From Anthopleura xanthogrammica (Eukaryota; Cnidaria; Anthozoa; Actiniaria; Actiniidae): a stretch of DNA of 64,000 bases. Below the pieces are notes generated by a model that saw only the letters and a program-made list of their open reading frames with translations, was not told the origin of the DNA and did no database searches. Position numbers and translations under genes: made by a program. Shown piece by piece: positions 34,701 through 45,854 of this stretch. Position 1 is the stretch's first letter; each line of letters opens with the position of its first letter. Where the stretch lies: NCBI GenBank assembly GCA_964019055.1, contig OZ025213.1:8544472-8608471 (forward strand), read 5' to 3'.

Positions 34701-37700
34701 AAAAGGAAGGAAGGAAGGAATTGACCAAGAAATATCAACTTGAAGATGATACTCATATACATTGTAGTGTCAAATGAGTTTATAACTTAGAATATTATTA
34801 CATTTAGACAATTGTGTTTTTAAACATTCCTAATTGATTTCAGTCGTATTCCCAATCTTTTTAGAATATCAAATGATTTTTTATCATGTTATGATAGGGG
34901 AAGAAAAGTATAAGTTCTGGTTGGCTTCAGGGTCGAATGAATCAACGATCCATATCCACGACCTCAGCAATGTTTTACGTAAGTATGGACCGAAAGGGAG
35001 GTTACCCAGGTGGAGGGGGCACTTCACACCTACCTCAAAAAAATACTTCTTTTCCTTTTTATCAAATTTTATCTAACTCTGATCAATACAACCTCTCGGC
35101 TGATCAAAGTGAGCGCACAGCTACTTCACAGATCGTATAGGCCATTTGCACAGGTCACGTGACCACAACCCCCTTAAATCAAGCACCAGTGTCAAAATGA
35201 ACTCTAGAAATGAAAAGAGCATCTCGATATTAGTAACGAGGTGAAGTTTCAGCTCAAAATATTTGACACAGGAGAAATGGCATGAAACATGAACTTGAAA
35301 ACTTTAATAGGATTCGTATGGAAAAAATATGCTGGACGGCACGATTGTATATTTTGTCATTTTGTTTTTGCAAATGGCCTATTGGGAAATCAGGCATCCA
35401 AAGATCTCCTGCATGCAGAGCTGAAAAACTGCTACTTTCATGATTTAAAAAAAAACTGCTCCAAACTTGTGACAAAATCTTGTCGAACTAAAGTAAAGCT
35501 GCTTGGATATATTTACGAACATGTCAGTTTTTCTGCTGATCAAAATATAACTTCTCCAAAAGTACAAGGCGATATATCTCTAAACAGCATTCGCTGAATT
35601 TTGGTGGCATTTGATATTTTGTCCATTGGCCCTAAAAGAGCGTGTTTACAAAATATTGAGCTTAAAAACGTATAGCTGTCCTTATAATGTGAGGCCAAGA
35701 ACGGTTTTTTTTGCGGGCTCTGTCTCTCTTGCATGCATACCTGGATTCAACGATTTACGATTGCAGATTTCAGTTTTATCATACAGTCAAAAATATGATT
35801 ATTTTGGACCCCGGTACTTATTGAAGCATCAACAATCCGAAGTATTAATCAAATCTTTTAGAAGGATCGTTACAGTGAGGACACTATAACCATGAACACT
35901 TGATATTTTTTATTTTATGAACTTTCTACTGCTTCAAACCTTCTGAAAATGAAGCACTGAACTCAAATAATCTTATTGTTCAAAATAAATCATATTTCCA
36001 ATCGATTCACACAAGGGATAAAGGGGAAAAAAGTATGAAAAAACCTCAAAGTGTTCACGGTTCGAGTGTCGTCGCTGTAATTACCGTTATCAGCTGTCAG
36101 TGATTTATAGATTCGTTTTTATCATATCTTATCAGGTACTAATTGTGACACTTCTACATCAACAACTTCCCCACCCGTCACGTCCAGCCATCGTAAGCTC
36201 GTTGGTCACTCGGGTCGTATAACAGCACTGTCTTGGAGTCCACATCACTGTAATATGATCGTTTCAGGATCTTATGACGGTACTGCTCAGGTAGAGAGAC
36301 CCTTTCTAAAAGTTCATTGAGTCTGCTTATTCTTCTTATACTTTTTTGCTTGTACTCAGTTACCTTATTACATGACATTTTCGCGACACTTTTGTTCGCG
36401 ATTTTCGTGTTCTCATAATGTTAATTATTAAAGCTATTCAAAAAGTGAACTAACTAACTTTGTCCCCTCATCTTAGATAGAAGTGAAATGTGAAAATAGA
36501 ATCAAGGAAGAAAGTAACTTTTTTTGAAATTATGTATTTTCAAAAATTATGTTGAATTTTTTTTTTGAAATTATGTAATGCAAGCAAGCTAGAAAATTAC
36601 GCCTTAGTTTTAAGACAATTTATTCCAATTTTTTTTCATCTTTAACGTTGATCTAAAGTGTGCTCCTTATGGATTCAGCTAAAGGATAAGACATATACCA
36701 AATTGATCCAATTATATACAGTATCTTGCTTTGAATGTTCACAGGTTTGGGATGTCGATACCAGCCGTCCTATTGCCAACTATCGTGATCATCTGGGACG
36801 TGTCATGTCTGTAAAATGGAGTTTTCTTGATCCTGATGTTATTTACAGTGGAGGAGAGGATGGAACTGTTAGACCGTGGAGGGTCAGTACACTGGACAAC
36901 ACCCATCCCCCCGTTAATGGTAAGGATGGGTGAACAGTAATATGAAATATTTAAACTCTTGGAAAATATGTAAAATCGTGCGGTATTTGCCTTTGAAGAC
37001 CCTTTCTGTACTCGGTCTTTTTTCTCTTCTCTTTTCTTCTTTGATCTTTTCTTTTTATTACTTTGTTTGTTAAAGTCATGTCAAGTATTCAAAGCATAAA
37101 CTCTCATTTGTTGAAAATTTAGAAAAACAATCGTCTCGCGGAGAAAGCAGATCATCAAAGAACAAAAAGAAATCCAAATCCAAAGCAAAAGAAAAGACCT
37201 CGCTCAAAGATGTGAAAGATAACGTGCCTCAGACTAGTGAAAACATCGATGATAAACAAGAGGGAACGACTGCATTGGTACAAGACATTATTTACGCTTC
37301 TCAGGAGTTTGAAAGGAATATTTTATTGGCTGAATCTCAAGGAAAAGCTAGTTTAGAATTACATAAACCAAGTAATCAGACCACTGAACTGTTGTCATGG
37401 CGAAAACCCATTGAATCAACCAACACAACTAACATCAATCAACCTGATACAAAGAAGTTTGTTCCGTCATTTGACCTGGCATTTGATCAAGGAATCGGCG
37501 ACTTGCTGGATGCAAAATTTATTGATGATAATAGCGTGGAAGATGGTGATGATGCAAGTTCATATACCACTCAAGAATCGGGCCCAATAGTTGTAGTATC
37601 CAAATCTAGAAGTAAGTACGCTTTTAATTGTGTAATATTGATTCGAAATACTTTTATTATCATTTTTAAATTTTCTACATTTTTGGACCAGAACCGTCCT

Positions 37701-40700
37701 TCAAAAGTTGATGTTTAGTCTTGCTCCCTGCAACTTGTCTCGCCTTGGTACGTGGAGTGCATGTACCAAGGAGTTTTTGTTGCAACGTTGATGCAGTCAT
37801 TGTGACTCGTGGAGTAAAATTGAATTCTAATTTGCACAAAGATGGCGGGAAGAATTTCGAGACATCATGGAGTGTAACATCCTCTTTTGATGCAACTGCA
37901 ATATACACACATGCAACAAAATTTGTTAGTTGTACGACAAAACATCACCTTTAGCTGGATTGAATATGTATGGTGCTTTGGCTTGCAAACAGCGCCGGGT
38001 GCACTCACACTGATTGGGGATCGCACACAATTTAATAACAGCAAATTCAAGACACCACATCATGAATTATTTCCTCAGTCAATTTGGTTAAATGATAAAA
38101 CAGATATCATTCACTCCAGTTATGTTCCCTGAATAGAGGTTTTGCACCATCACGTGACAGCAGCCATGTTGCATGGTAGGCAAAAATACAATCGTTTTAC
38201 ATGAGAAATAATTCAATTCCCGAGAGGAAAGGGATTTTATTGTTCTGCCATCTAACCACAGGCAGCCCAAGCTGTATTGTTGACGCCGGCACGTGAGGGT
38301 GTAAAACCTCTATGAGAAGAAAAGGCCGTTCATAGGTAATTTTCTCTAATGTGATGAGATTTATTTCCAAGGTGATGCAGCTAAAAAGAAAAAGAAAGTC
38401 AAGTCCCTGTTTCCTTTATCAGCTGTGGCGGACAACAAGTCGAAGGCTTCAACACAGCAAGAGGTCATTGCGCTTGCGCAGTACGTTTATGATAAACAAG
38501 GTTGGTCATTTTCAATACATTTATTGAGCATTTGATTTTGTTATATTGACCTCTTTACCCTTAGGTGATACAGCAAGCAGCCTCGTTCATCCTGGTACAA
38601 TAGTCCCTGGCGAGTCTTCTCACGTCAATCTAGGATTCTTTGCTGATCGCCGTAGTGCGTACAAAATGATTGCTACTGAAGGTTAGTCTTTGTTACTCGG
38701 CTTTTTGTTCCGTTTATTGTGTAGTTAACTAAACGTAAATGTCCCAAAATAAGCTCTGGGCTTATACTTCCTCAATAAACCTTTTAAGTGCGTTTGTATT
38801 TGGGAAGGGGCTGTTTTGGGAGAAAAGGTTTTTAAAAATACACTTGACAGTGTTGCGTATGACACTTTGCGTTTCAAAATGCCGTATGCGTGCAATGATT
38901 TACGACGCGTATTTGTGGGGAACGTTTATTATTGAAGACGTCAGTAAAGAAATAATCTTTTCTAACAAGGTAAGCACCATTCTTCTGCAAACAACCTTGA
39001 CTATCAGCTGCAGCTAGAAGTATGGAAAGGAAATCTTGGAGGCGCATTGGAAATGGCCATCAAAGCAAGGCAGCTTACTGACTGGCTTGTGGCGCTGAGC
39101 CCATTGGGTGAGTACTAAACATCATAATTACTGTGGCAACCATTAGTAACAGACCATTTTGCTATATGGGTGTAAGACTGTAACTGAGGGGTGGGGTGGC
39201 TAGTACAGACAAACTACTATTGAGTGGCCAACCTCGGGTAATCGACAAGGCTGCCTGCTAAATAGAGGTTGGCCGCCCAATGATGGTTTAAATGAGTGAA
39301 AAACTCCACGTTGGGGCTTTCACAACCGCCTGCTTAATAGAGGCTGGAAGTTCAAAGGTGGTATAAATGACAACCCTCTTTGGGACCTTGACCGACCGCT
39401 GACTGTATATAGAGGCTGGGCGCTAATAGGTGCCGATCATCGTCAAGAGTGATGCATGTGTAATTTTGCTTTGTATTCGGTAGCTGGACATGATGTATGG
39501 TTGAATACAGCTGAGTCATTTGCAGACCAATTGGCTTCTCAAGGTGCTCACCAAAGAGCCGTACTTTACTATCTTTCCTGTCATAAAGTATACCGTGCTA
39601 TAGATGTATACAAGAATCAATCCATGTTTAGGTATGCTATAGAATAATCCATTCATTCAGTGACAATATCTGATTTGACTTTTACAAGAAAAACTTTATT
39701 TTGTCCTCTTGCGAATGTATACGTTTTGAAATGAACACTTTAGACCTTTTTGGTTGAAATGGCAAAAGATATTGTTAGTTCGATAAACAGGATGCATTGT
39801 GGTCTAATTTGCGCAAGGGAGCACGGCATACTATTGTTTGTGGTTATTTTTCAATAGATCGGATTAAGCCACAAACAATAGTCTGCCCAAACAACCACAA
39901 CTGCCACAAACAAAGAACACCATATAAGGCATGATTTTCAAGAAATGTTTGTACCGATTCACGTGACCGATTCTAGTCTATAATGCCCAATGTTCGCTAT
40001 CTGATGCTGAAAGCTGATTTACCTTATTATAACTTTAGTTAGTTAGGTAGAGTGTCTAACTTGGATAGTAAAATGAATATTCTTTCTATTCTGTTGACGA
40101 CAGAGAAGCCATTGGCCTCGCTAAAGTGAGGCTCTCACCCTCAGACCCAGTCCTTAGCGACTTGTATTGTTCCTGGGCAAGAAAACTGGAAATGGAGAAT
40201 TCTTATGAACAAGCTGCAAAATGGTTAGAGGAAATGACTTTTTTCTTAAAGAAAATAGGGGTTAGACAAATGGAAGAGGAGCAGGAGTGGGAAGTATGAG
40301 GGACAAAGAATGGATGAATAGATGGGATGTGTATACTGATGGGATGGGTGGATGAATGAATGGATGAAAGGGAGGGCGGATGAAAGGACAAAGGAAAACA
40401 AACGAATGGGGAGAAATGGAATGAGGAGGTCAAGTGGACGTCGACGCTCGAGTTATTACCATTTAATGATTAGATGGATGGATTGGTTAGGCTTGGTGGG
40501 ATTGTATGGGTCGGGCAAATAATTGATGGGCAGAAGGATACCCAAAGTTCTTACTGAATGCCACAGGCCACGGGCCACAAGTTTATTAGCACTTGATCCT
40601 CGGTAAATAACAGGACTGATAAAGGAATTTTTTATCGTCATCATCATCATTAGTTTTATTGCTATTATTACCTTTTTAAAATTGTTGTTCTTTAGTTACA

Positions 40701-43700
40701 TAGCCGCCAGTTTACCAGCTGAAGCTGTAAGAGTCTTAAGTACCCGAGGTGATCAATCCTCTCTGACCACAGCTCTACAGGTACATAATGCAACCAAGTA
40801 GAAAAGATATTAATAACGTTTGACCGTAACCATAACTAGATTATTTGAGTGCTATGAAGTTAGTACCTCGGGGAGTGCCTTCAAATTTTATTGAACTCTG
40901 AATCAACCTCTGGGCTGATCTGAGTGAGGGCAGCCATGGCTACTAACAGATCAAGAAACCTCTGGGCTGATTTAAGTCAGGGCATAGCCAACTCACAGAT
41001 CAAACAACCTCTGGGCTGATCTTAGTCAGAGCATGGCCAACTCATAGATCAAACAACCTCTGGGCTGATTTAAGTCAGAGTATGGCCAACTCATAGATCA
41101 AACAACCTCTGAGCTGATCAAGGTCAGGCCATGGCCAGCTCACAGATCGATTTCTGAAACAACCTCTGGGCTGATCAAGGTCAGGGCATGACTAACTCAC
41201 AGATCGAGCCCTGAAACAACCCCTCTGGGCTGATCTAGGTCAGGGCAGGGCAAACTCACAGATAGAACCATGAAACAACCTCTGCACTGATCTTAGTCAG
41301 GGCACGGCTAACTCACAAATTAGTATTTAGTGTGTTGGGTTTTGGCAATTCATAGAAGTACTGTTCCTTGATGCAAATAAACAATGTTATTGCAATACTA
41401 ACATACAGTGGTTATTTCTATCCTTAGGTGTCAGTCATTTCTGATGAGTACCAGCTCGCCTCGGGTTTAGCTGTCCGCGTATTACATATTTGCTTAGAGA
41501 CTGGTAACTGGGATGCCGGGCACAAGGCTTTGGATCTGTGTACTGGAGTAGAGGTTTGTTGACTCATTTTCCGGCATAATTTTTGCAATGAAAAAATGTG
41601 AACTCTCTTACAATAACGGCAAAAAACCAATCCGACTTTTGTAAATGAATTCGATGTTTGGACTGAAAAAAGTTACCTTCATTGCTTTTGCACCGATTCG
41701 AAACGTATTGCCATAAGGGCTTCATCGTTGCAGTACTTGCGATAAATTGGATTGGTCCAAAATCACTCAATCACTCACTATTGTTAAAGAATCCTACTCA
41801 ACTACAATGCACTGCGCGCCTATATCATTGTTTACAATGCGAAATATACCTTCGTTGCCAACATTTATAAAAGCTCACGAAAAGCATGAAATAACTATAC
41901 TTATTATATTTTGAGGGTTTTAAAACTTCTAGCTTTAACCAGATAGCAAATGCGATGGAACTGGATTCTCAAACTTCACCTGCAAAACCGCCATTTTGCC
42001 TGACAGAGAAAATGGCGGATTGCATTATTTTCGGCGCGCAATGCATTGTAGTTGACTAGGATTCTTTAAGCCCACATGTTGGTTTCTGCAGTTGTTTCAC
42101 ATCCCAGCCCAACTAAATTTTATTTATTTTATTAATTTAATTGCAATTAAATGCTTAGCAATGCCTATTTTCGTTATACCAGGGCCATCTTTTCGCTCTT
42201 TGTGTCCATGAGCTACTTGTGGAAGAACTTATTCGAAGTGGTTATGTACAAGATGACGATTTCAAGGAAAAAATTCATTCGGAGCTCTTCAGTGTCAAAG
42301 TCAACAGAAAGAACACGAAGCTAGACTCACTGATAGGTAAGGGAAGCATTACACAGATATTAAATTAACTTCAATAAGCTTCCAAACGAATGAAAAAGAA
42401 ACGGATGGGAACTGTACAGTTTTGAGTGGCCATATTTAGATATTTTGTTTTGTTGGTGTGTGTGTTTTTTTGGCTGTTGTTGTAGCCAAGCGCTTTTCCA
42501 GTTGACAAAGTTTTTAACCTTTTAATGTGTTTTTCCTGTAATCATTAGAAAGTATCTTGGAAAGGGAAAGTGTTACATCGCCATGGTTACTAGACACGCC
42601 TACAAAGGATTGGTTCATAGGACGCGTCTTGAAAGCCTGGGATCGAGTCGGTGGTTTAACCACACAACGTTCTATTCTAGAACGAGCGATGCAACAGCTA
42701 ATGACATACTGTCAGTCAAACTTGAATGAGAACTTATCAATGAAGCAGGTAGGTTTCTCCCATCTTTGTTAGTCTGTCTGTCTGTCCGTTCGTTCGTTCT
42801 ATTTGTTGTTTATATGCCCTCACTGTGAATAGGACAATAACATGACTTTTGGAGGGCATATTGTTTATTTGGGGCCCGAGTAGCATCAATTTTGCGCCTG
42901 AGCGCAGCGAGGGTGCAAACGATGTTACAAGGGCCACAAAAAATAATATTGTTGTATTCGGCGCATTTAAATAATATCGTTGAATTCGGCGCATGTGAGC
43001 TTCGGCGTCTAGGCCTGGCCTTATTCTTCACAATATTGAAATATATTAATATATTAGCTTAACTTTTTCTAAAATATCTTCTACTATTTAATTAATTATT
43101 ATTATTATTATTATTATTTCATGGGCTTTCACTTAGTTGGAGCTTGCTCTGTTGTGATTGTCCCTCGCTGAGATTTTTTTCCCCCGTTATTATTCTCGTT
43201 TCTTAATTAGTTTTTCTTGTTAATTTTCAACTGTTTTGTACGTTTTTATTACTCAATGGAAGTTTAATAAATAAATAAAATAAATAATAAATAAAAATAT
43301 GCACGACAAAAGTCATGTCATTATCATTATCATTACTATACAAGACCAAATTATACAAAGTCCAATATCAAAAGTTAGAATTTTAATAAAATATTTTCAT
43401 TCAAAAATGAAGTTGTTATACATACAAAACACGTCTACTAAGGTATTTTAGTGTATTTGTTGTAACTAGTAATACTAAACACTGGCCGTTTTAAGAAAAC
43501 AAATTTAAAATATTTTTTATGTAAACCATGAGTAAAATAATGATTCTTCTTAAATACTTTTTGTGTAAACCAGTTCAGTTTTGTATATTTAATGAAGCCT
43601 TAGTAGACGTCACACTCATTAACATATTGGAAGTATAAACCTTCATATCTTAAAGACGCATCACTCAAATCAAGAAATATTTTACCATTCAACTATTTAC

Positions 43701-45674
43701 TTCGTGTAGAATCAGTATTGAAGGCATTGAAAAAAAGGTTATGTGCACTTTAAATAATGTCATCGACTCACAAGGGGGGAGGACAACTCACACAACCCCA
43801 CACCCCTTGGATTTGCCACTGGCTCCACTGGATATGAATCAATAAGTAAATAAGGTCAATCAAGTAGTTGGCCTGTAACTTTCTCATTTGACTTCAATTT
43901 TATTTTTTGTTCTGCTTTTGCAGGTACTGATAAGAATATCATACGATATTTCCCTTGGATTACTGCATGGTATCACCCAAGACAGCTACTCATGCTCGTT
44001 ACCATGGCTGCAGGCCTTAGATACCTGCTGTAAATCCAGCTTCCTCGGTTTCTACTTTCTGCCCCAGTTTCTTTGCGTCCTTCTCCTTCCACAGGGAGTC
44101 CAGTCTCTAAAAGACGTTTCATCTATTAGAAAAAAGCTTATGGATCCTAGAGAAGAGCATAGTGCAGTTCCAATTGTTCAGTCTGCTGACGATAAGATTT
44201 TTAGCTTTTTTGTTGGTTTTTACAACCTAATTTTGTTGTATAAGATTTGGTGGAGAGATCCTGTTGTATTGAATAGGTTTGACAAACATGTAAGTCCTGA
44301 TAACGTAGCTGATGTTGACCCAATTTTTTGTGACAAGGCCACTGGTGGGTCTCTCAGTGGTATCGTCGACGCACCGTTTCCTGTTAATGACAAAAACAAG
44401 AATGGCATTGCTACCTCAACACAGTTGCACCAGAAAAGTGATGGCTTGTTAGAGGCAAAAGATTCTCCAAAAGAACCACTTCAATCCTGTAACTCGCCGC
44501 ATGAGATCCCATCTAATGATCCTAAGGAAACTTTAGACTTGCCATCTGTTATTTCTCGGGTACGGGGTGCTCTACTGCGTGAAGATCGTGTTGTATGCTC
44601 AGCCCTCAAAGAACAACTTTTGGAAGTTAAAAAGCAAATAATTCTTCTGCGCTCTAGAAGAATATTAGACTCTGTTGTTTTAAATAAAGCTCCTACCAAG
44701 AAAAAACGGAGTTCCAAGAAAAAAGAAAACCAAAGGTTGGCCTCGAAAGATATTGCAGAAAATCTGGGTTTCAAGAGTACTGAAATGGGAATAGATGATG
44801 AGATGGAAAATGGGAAACCAGCCCACACAAAAGAAAATGAAGCCTTAAAAGAAACCGTGGAAGAGCTTGGATGTACTAGGACGACAGAAGATGATATGAT
44901 AGAGGATGAAAACACAGAGAGTGGCGGCATAGGTGATCAAAGCTGTAGGGATGTCGAGGTGTTAACTGCGCGAACTGAACCACTTGATGTGAGGTATAAA
45001 GGGAAAGGATGGACACTAGAACTGATGCAGAGCGAAGAAAAACGTTTACTTGAAGAACTGTCGAAATATCCGTTAAAGGTAACCTCAAATCACTACTGAC
45101 ATAAACCTATACCCCGTTCACACTATAGCTTAAACATGTTTTAAAGTAGTTTAACTAAACATGTTTAGAAAATTATTTACAAACATTGTTCACTCTTTGA
45201 TGAAATAATACATATAAACTATCCTTCATATTGTACTGAACAGATTAGAGATTACATTGAAGCTTTCTAGTCTCTAAACATTTTGTTTAATAAAAACTCA
45301 GTTTAACTAAACAGGTTTTGGTGTGAATGGGGTACTAGTCTTGCCCTTAATCTTAATATCCTGTCCTATGGACCTAGACAGGCAGAACTGTTTTTTTCTT
45401 AATTTTATAATATTTATTTAATATAAATTTTTTCTTTCTTTTTTCCATTCCGAAGGATTTGCCATTCCCTTACCCTGCTGAAGCGGGATTGGTAATTGGT
45501 CACCTGTGCAGTCACGTGATCACACTACAATGTCATGAGCCTGCGATTCTGTATCAACTTGGACTTGAGGCAGTAAAATTAGCTTTGGAGCATGCTCAGT
45601 GGGAACAGGAACTAAAATCCCTTAAGCGATTGGATGCAAAATTAACAGAACTAGAAGTGTCTGGAAAACAGTAA
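28794..45674 (+). CDS. gemin5: GEMIN5, RNA-recognition subunit of the SMN complex (28 exons)
   Basis: Cytoplasmic WD40 protein that recognises the Sm site and cap of pre-snRNAs for SMN-complex assembly (family knowledge). Exons: 28794-29105, 29809-29863, 30303-30429, 30837-30970, 31293-31530, 31738-31882, 32108-32320, 32564-32649, 32976-33049, 33438-33571, 34229-34302, 34386-34501, 34898-34978, 36136-36290, 36745-36919, 37123-37611, 38372-38500, 38565-38681, 38938-38969, 39014-39107, 39484-39631, 40104-40223, 40696-40780, 41428-41553, 42183-42336, 42549-42748, 43924-45078, 45456-45674 (5187 nt, 1728 aa; human 1508). The WD40 repeats fill residues 1-706, with SPNWYC (W17, Y18) and RLWL (W270) at RNA/cap-contact positions by alignment from memory. 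A Lys-rich linker follows to about 870, a TPR-like helical region at about 915-1200, and a large C-terminal exon. ATG 28794 is preferred over upstream frames because it aligns with the family N-terminus. The 32-nt exon 19 is inferred from phase. Confidence 0.93.
29500..29660. repeat. Interspersed repeat with CCAGATAAA/TTATCC words
   Basis: In GEMIN5 intron 1, CTATCCACCAGATAAATCC, CTTATCCAGCAGATAAA, CACTGGATAATAT and GCTTTATCCAGG recur in both orientations over about 160 bp. This is typical of a degenerate foldback element. Boundaries are unclear. Confidence 0.45.
32400..32512 (+). repeat. Interspersed repeat (CTCTGGGCTGATC family), copy in GEMIN5 intron 7
   Basis: Contains CTCTTGGCTGATCAAAGTCA followed by GGAGGGAGGAAAACTGG. 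The same order of words is found at 33955-34060. The first part is the unit amplified at 40910-41325. It is located just before exon 8. Confidence 0.65.
33112..33240 (+). pseudogene. Decayed duplicate of GEMIN5 exon 10 (copy 1)
   Basis: TGTATGCCACCTGTAC, GGTAGTGT and TTACAAGCCAGA align with the true exon 10 (33438-33571), and the flanking intron wording (CTTGATTATGATGCC) aligns as well. A one-base deletion before GGTAGTG shifts the frame and gives an in-frame stop. This copy therefore cannot encode the WD-repeat segment. Confidence 0.7.
33306..33371 (+). pseudogene. Second duplicate of GEMIN5 exon 10, open and in frame; candidate cassette exon
   Basis: This segment aligns with exon 10 (shared AGTGTTTTGGAACACAGGCC against AGTGTGCTGGAACACAGACC). 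It has an acceptor ACTTCAG and a usable donor GTAATT. Spliced after exon 9 it would contribute exactly 22 codons without a stop, ending [10 protein letters not shown], and keep the phase for the true exon 10. It would duplicate half a WD blade, so it may be a decaying relic rather than a used exon. Transcript evidence is needed to choose. Confidence 0.45.
33598..33860 (+). mobile_element. tRNA-derived SINE in GEMIN5 intron 10
   Basis: TGGTGGCTCAGTTGGTTGGA resembles a Pol III A box and GGTTCAAATTC a B box about 40 bp later. A non-tRNA body follows with TAAGACCTCTGCTGTGG and GATGACCATGTAAAAAGGTT. The family differs from the SINE at 26170. A poly-A or simple tail is not obvious. Confidence 0.6.
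33955..34060 (+). repeat. Interspersed repeat (CTCTGGGCTGATC family), copy in GEMIN5 intron 10
   Basis: CTGAAACAACCTCTGGGCTG is followed by CAGGGCACGGCTAATTCA and GGAGGGAGGAAAACTGG, in the same order as at 32400-32512. It shows that the unit amplified at 40910-41325 comes from a longer dispersed element. Confidence 0.65.
34535..34735. repeat. Purine-rich GAAA/GGAA simple repeat
   Basis: About 200 bp almost entirely A and G on the plus strand, made of GAAA, GGAA and AAAC words, within GEMIN5 intron 12. Open frames across it are a composition artefact. Confidence 0.9.
35137..35382. mobile_element. Foldback/MITE element with ATAGGCCATTTGCA ends
   Basis: ATAGGCCATTTGCA at the left is matched by TGCAAATGGCCTAT at the right, bracketing 246 bp in GEMIN5 intron 13. 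The inner segment CACGTGACCACAACCCCCTT has a relative near 27125-27165 in the MRPL22 gene. Confidence 0.65.
35383..36135. other. Remainder of GEMIN5 intron 13
   Basis: Contains open frames of up to 102 codons with no recognisable similarity and AT-rich sequence. It may be part of a larger degraded insertion that includes the adjoining foldback element. No gene is called. Confidence 0.4.
38133..38313. mobile_element. Foldback/MITE element with ATAGAGGTTTTGCACC ends
   Basis: The left end ATAGAGGTTTTGCACCATCA and the right end, whose complement begins ATAGAGGTTTTACACCCTCA, bracket 181 bp. CACGTG is mirrored inside. It lies in GEMIN5 intron 16, about 60 bp before exon 17. Confidence 0.78.
38938..38969 (+). 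CDS. gemin5: GEMIN5 exon 19, inferred 32-nt micro-exon
   Basis: Exon 18 ends in phase 1 and the next recognisable exon (VWKGNL) starts in phase 0, so something must bridge them. This segment has TTGAAG before it and GTAAGC after it and supplies exactly the missing phase, encoding [11 protein letters not shown] across the junction. Other GEMIN5 proteins have a short variable stretch at this point. The alternative is a different acceptor for exon 20 combined with another small exon. Exon 20 may start at 39008 instead of 39014. Confidence 0.65.
39190..39440. repeat. Degenerate ~70-bp tandem repeat with TAGAGGTTGG core
   Basis: Three to four imperfect units carry CCGCCTGCTTAATAGAGG-like words, followed by GGTTGG or GGCTGG and a TGGT(A/T)TAAATGA(G/C) tail. 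They lie in GEMIN5 intron 20, just upstream of exon 21. Confidence 0.65.
40910..41325 (+). repeat. Tandem array, eight units of ~49-59 bp (CTCTGGGCTGATC)
   Basis: Eight consecutive units begin AACCTCTGGGCTGAT and contain GTCAGGGCATGGC and CAACTCACAGATC. Units differ in length through an extra CCCTGAAAC-type spacer in the later copies. The unit is part of a dispersed element also seen at 32400, 33955, 35085 and, inverted, at 60735. It lies in GEMIN5 intron 23. Confidence 0.9.
41784..42069. mobile_element. Foldback/MITE element with TTAAAGAATCCTA ends
   Basis: TTAAAGAATCCTACTCAACT at the left is mirrored by the right end reading TAGTTGACTAGGATTCTTTAA in part. TACAATGCA and GCGCGCC continue the arms. 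It is 286 bp, in GEMIN5 intron 24. Confidence 0.78.
42749..43923. other. GEMIN5 intron 26
   Basis: 1.2 kb holding a TCTG/TTCG simple repeat (about 42770-42800), a GAATTCGGCGCAT-type repeated motif (about 42950-42995) and strongly AT-rich sequence with TAAA tandem runs (about 43090-43300). No exon is recognised. Confidence 0.6.
43924..45078 (+). CDS. gemin5: GEMIN5 exon 27, very large C-terminal exon
   Basis: A 1155-nt exon encoding residues 1272-1656, against a gene-wide typical exon of 75-240 nt. The first part is helical and includes a hydrophobic [20 protein letters not shown] stretch that lines up with the human LEAFFLYGRLYEFWW region. The rest is charged and probably disordered, with [10 protein letters not shown] and acidic runs. 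It accounts for much of the extra length relative to human GEMIN5. In human the C-terminal part binds RNA (RBS1/RBS2). I cannot assign that function here residue by residue. Confidence 0.85.
45110..45334. mobile_element. Foldback/MITE element with TACCCCGTTCACAC ends
   Basis: TACCCCGTTCACAC at 45110 is mirrored by GTGTGAATGGGGTA at the right end. AACTAAACATGTTTA and TTTAACTAAACAGG words lie in both arms. It is 225 bp in the last intron of GEMIN5. Confidence 0.8.
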
Positions 45675-45854
45675 AGAATGAAATGGTCAACTTTGGACGG
45701 TAAATATATCAGTGAACAAGTCCACTTATCATTACCAATTTGTTATGAATTCATATTCGTTTTCTTTTGAATTCCTTTTCGAGGTATTCACCTAATAACA
45801 AGAACGTTGTCATATAAAAATTCAAAAATATAACAAATAGGAATTAATTATAAG

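Noticed and set aside
34519..34743. 124-codon Lys/Glu-rich frame and its Phe/Ser-rich complement
   Set aside because: Low-complexity purine repeat in a GEMIN5 intron.
38739..39017. 92-codon frame as a long GEMIN5 exon
   Set aside because: Only its last part (32 nt) is bounded by usable splice sites in the right phase; the upstream part has no family similarity.
40910..41325. CRISPR-like array of repeats
   Set aside because: The units are contiguous with no unique spacers, in an intron of an animal gene.
44481..44930. 149-codon antisense frame in GEMIN5 exon 27
   Set aside because: It is the shadow of the long coding exon on the opposite strand and has no recognisable similarity.
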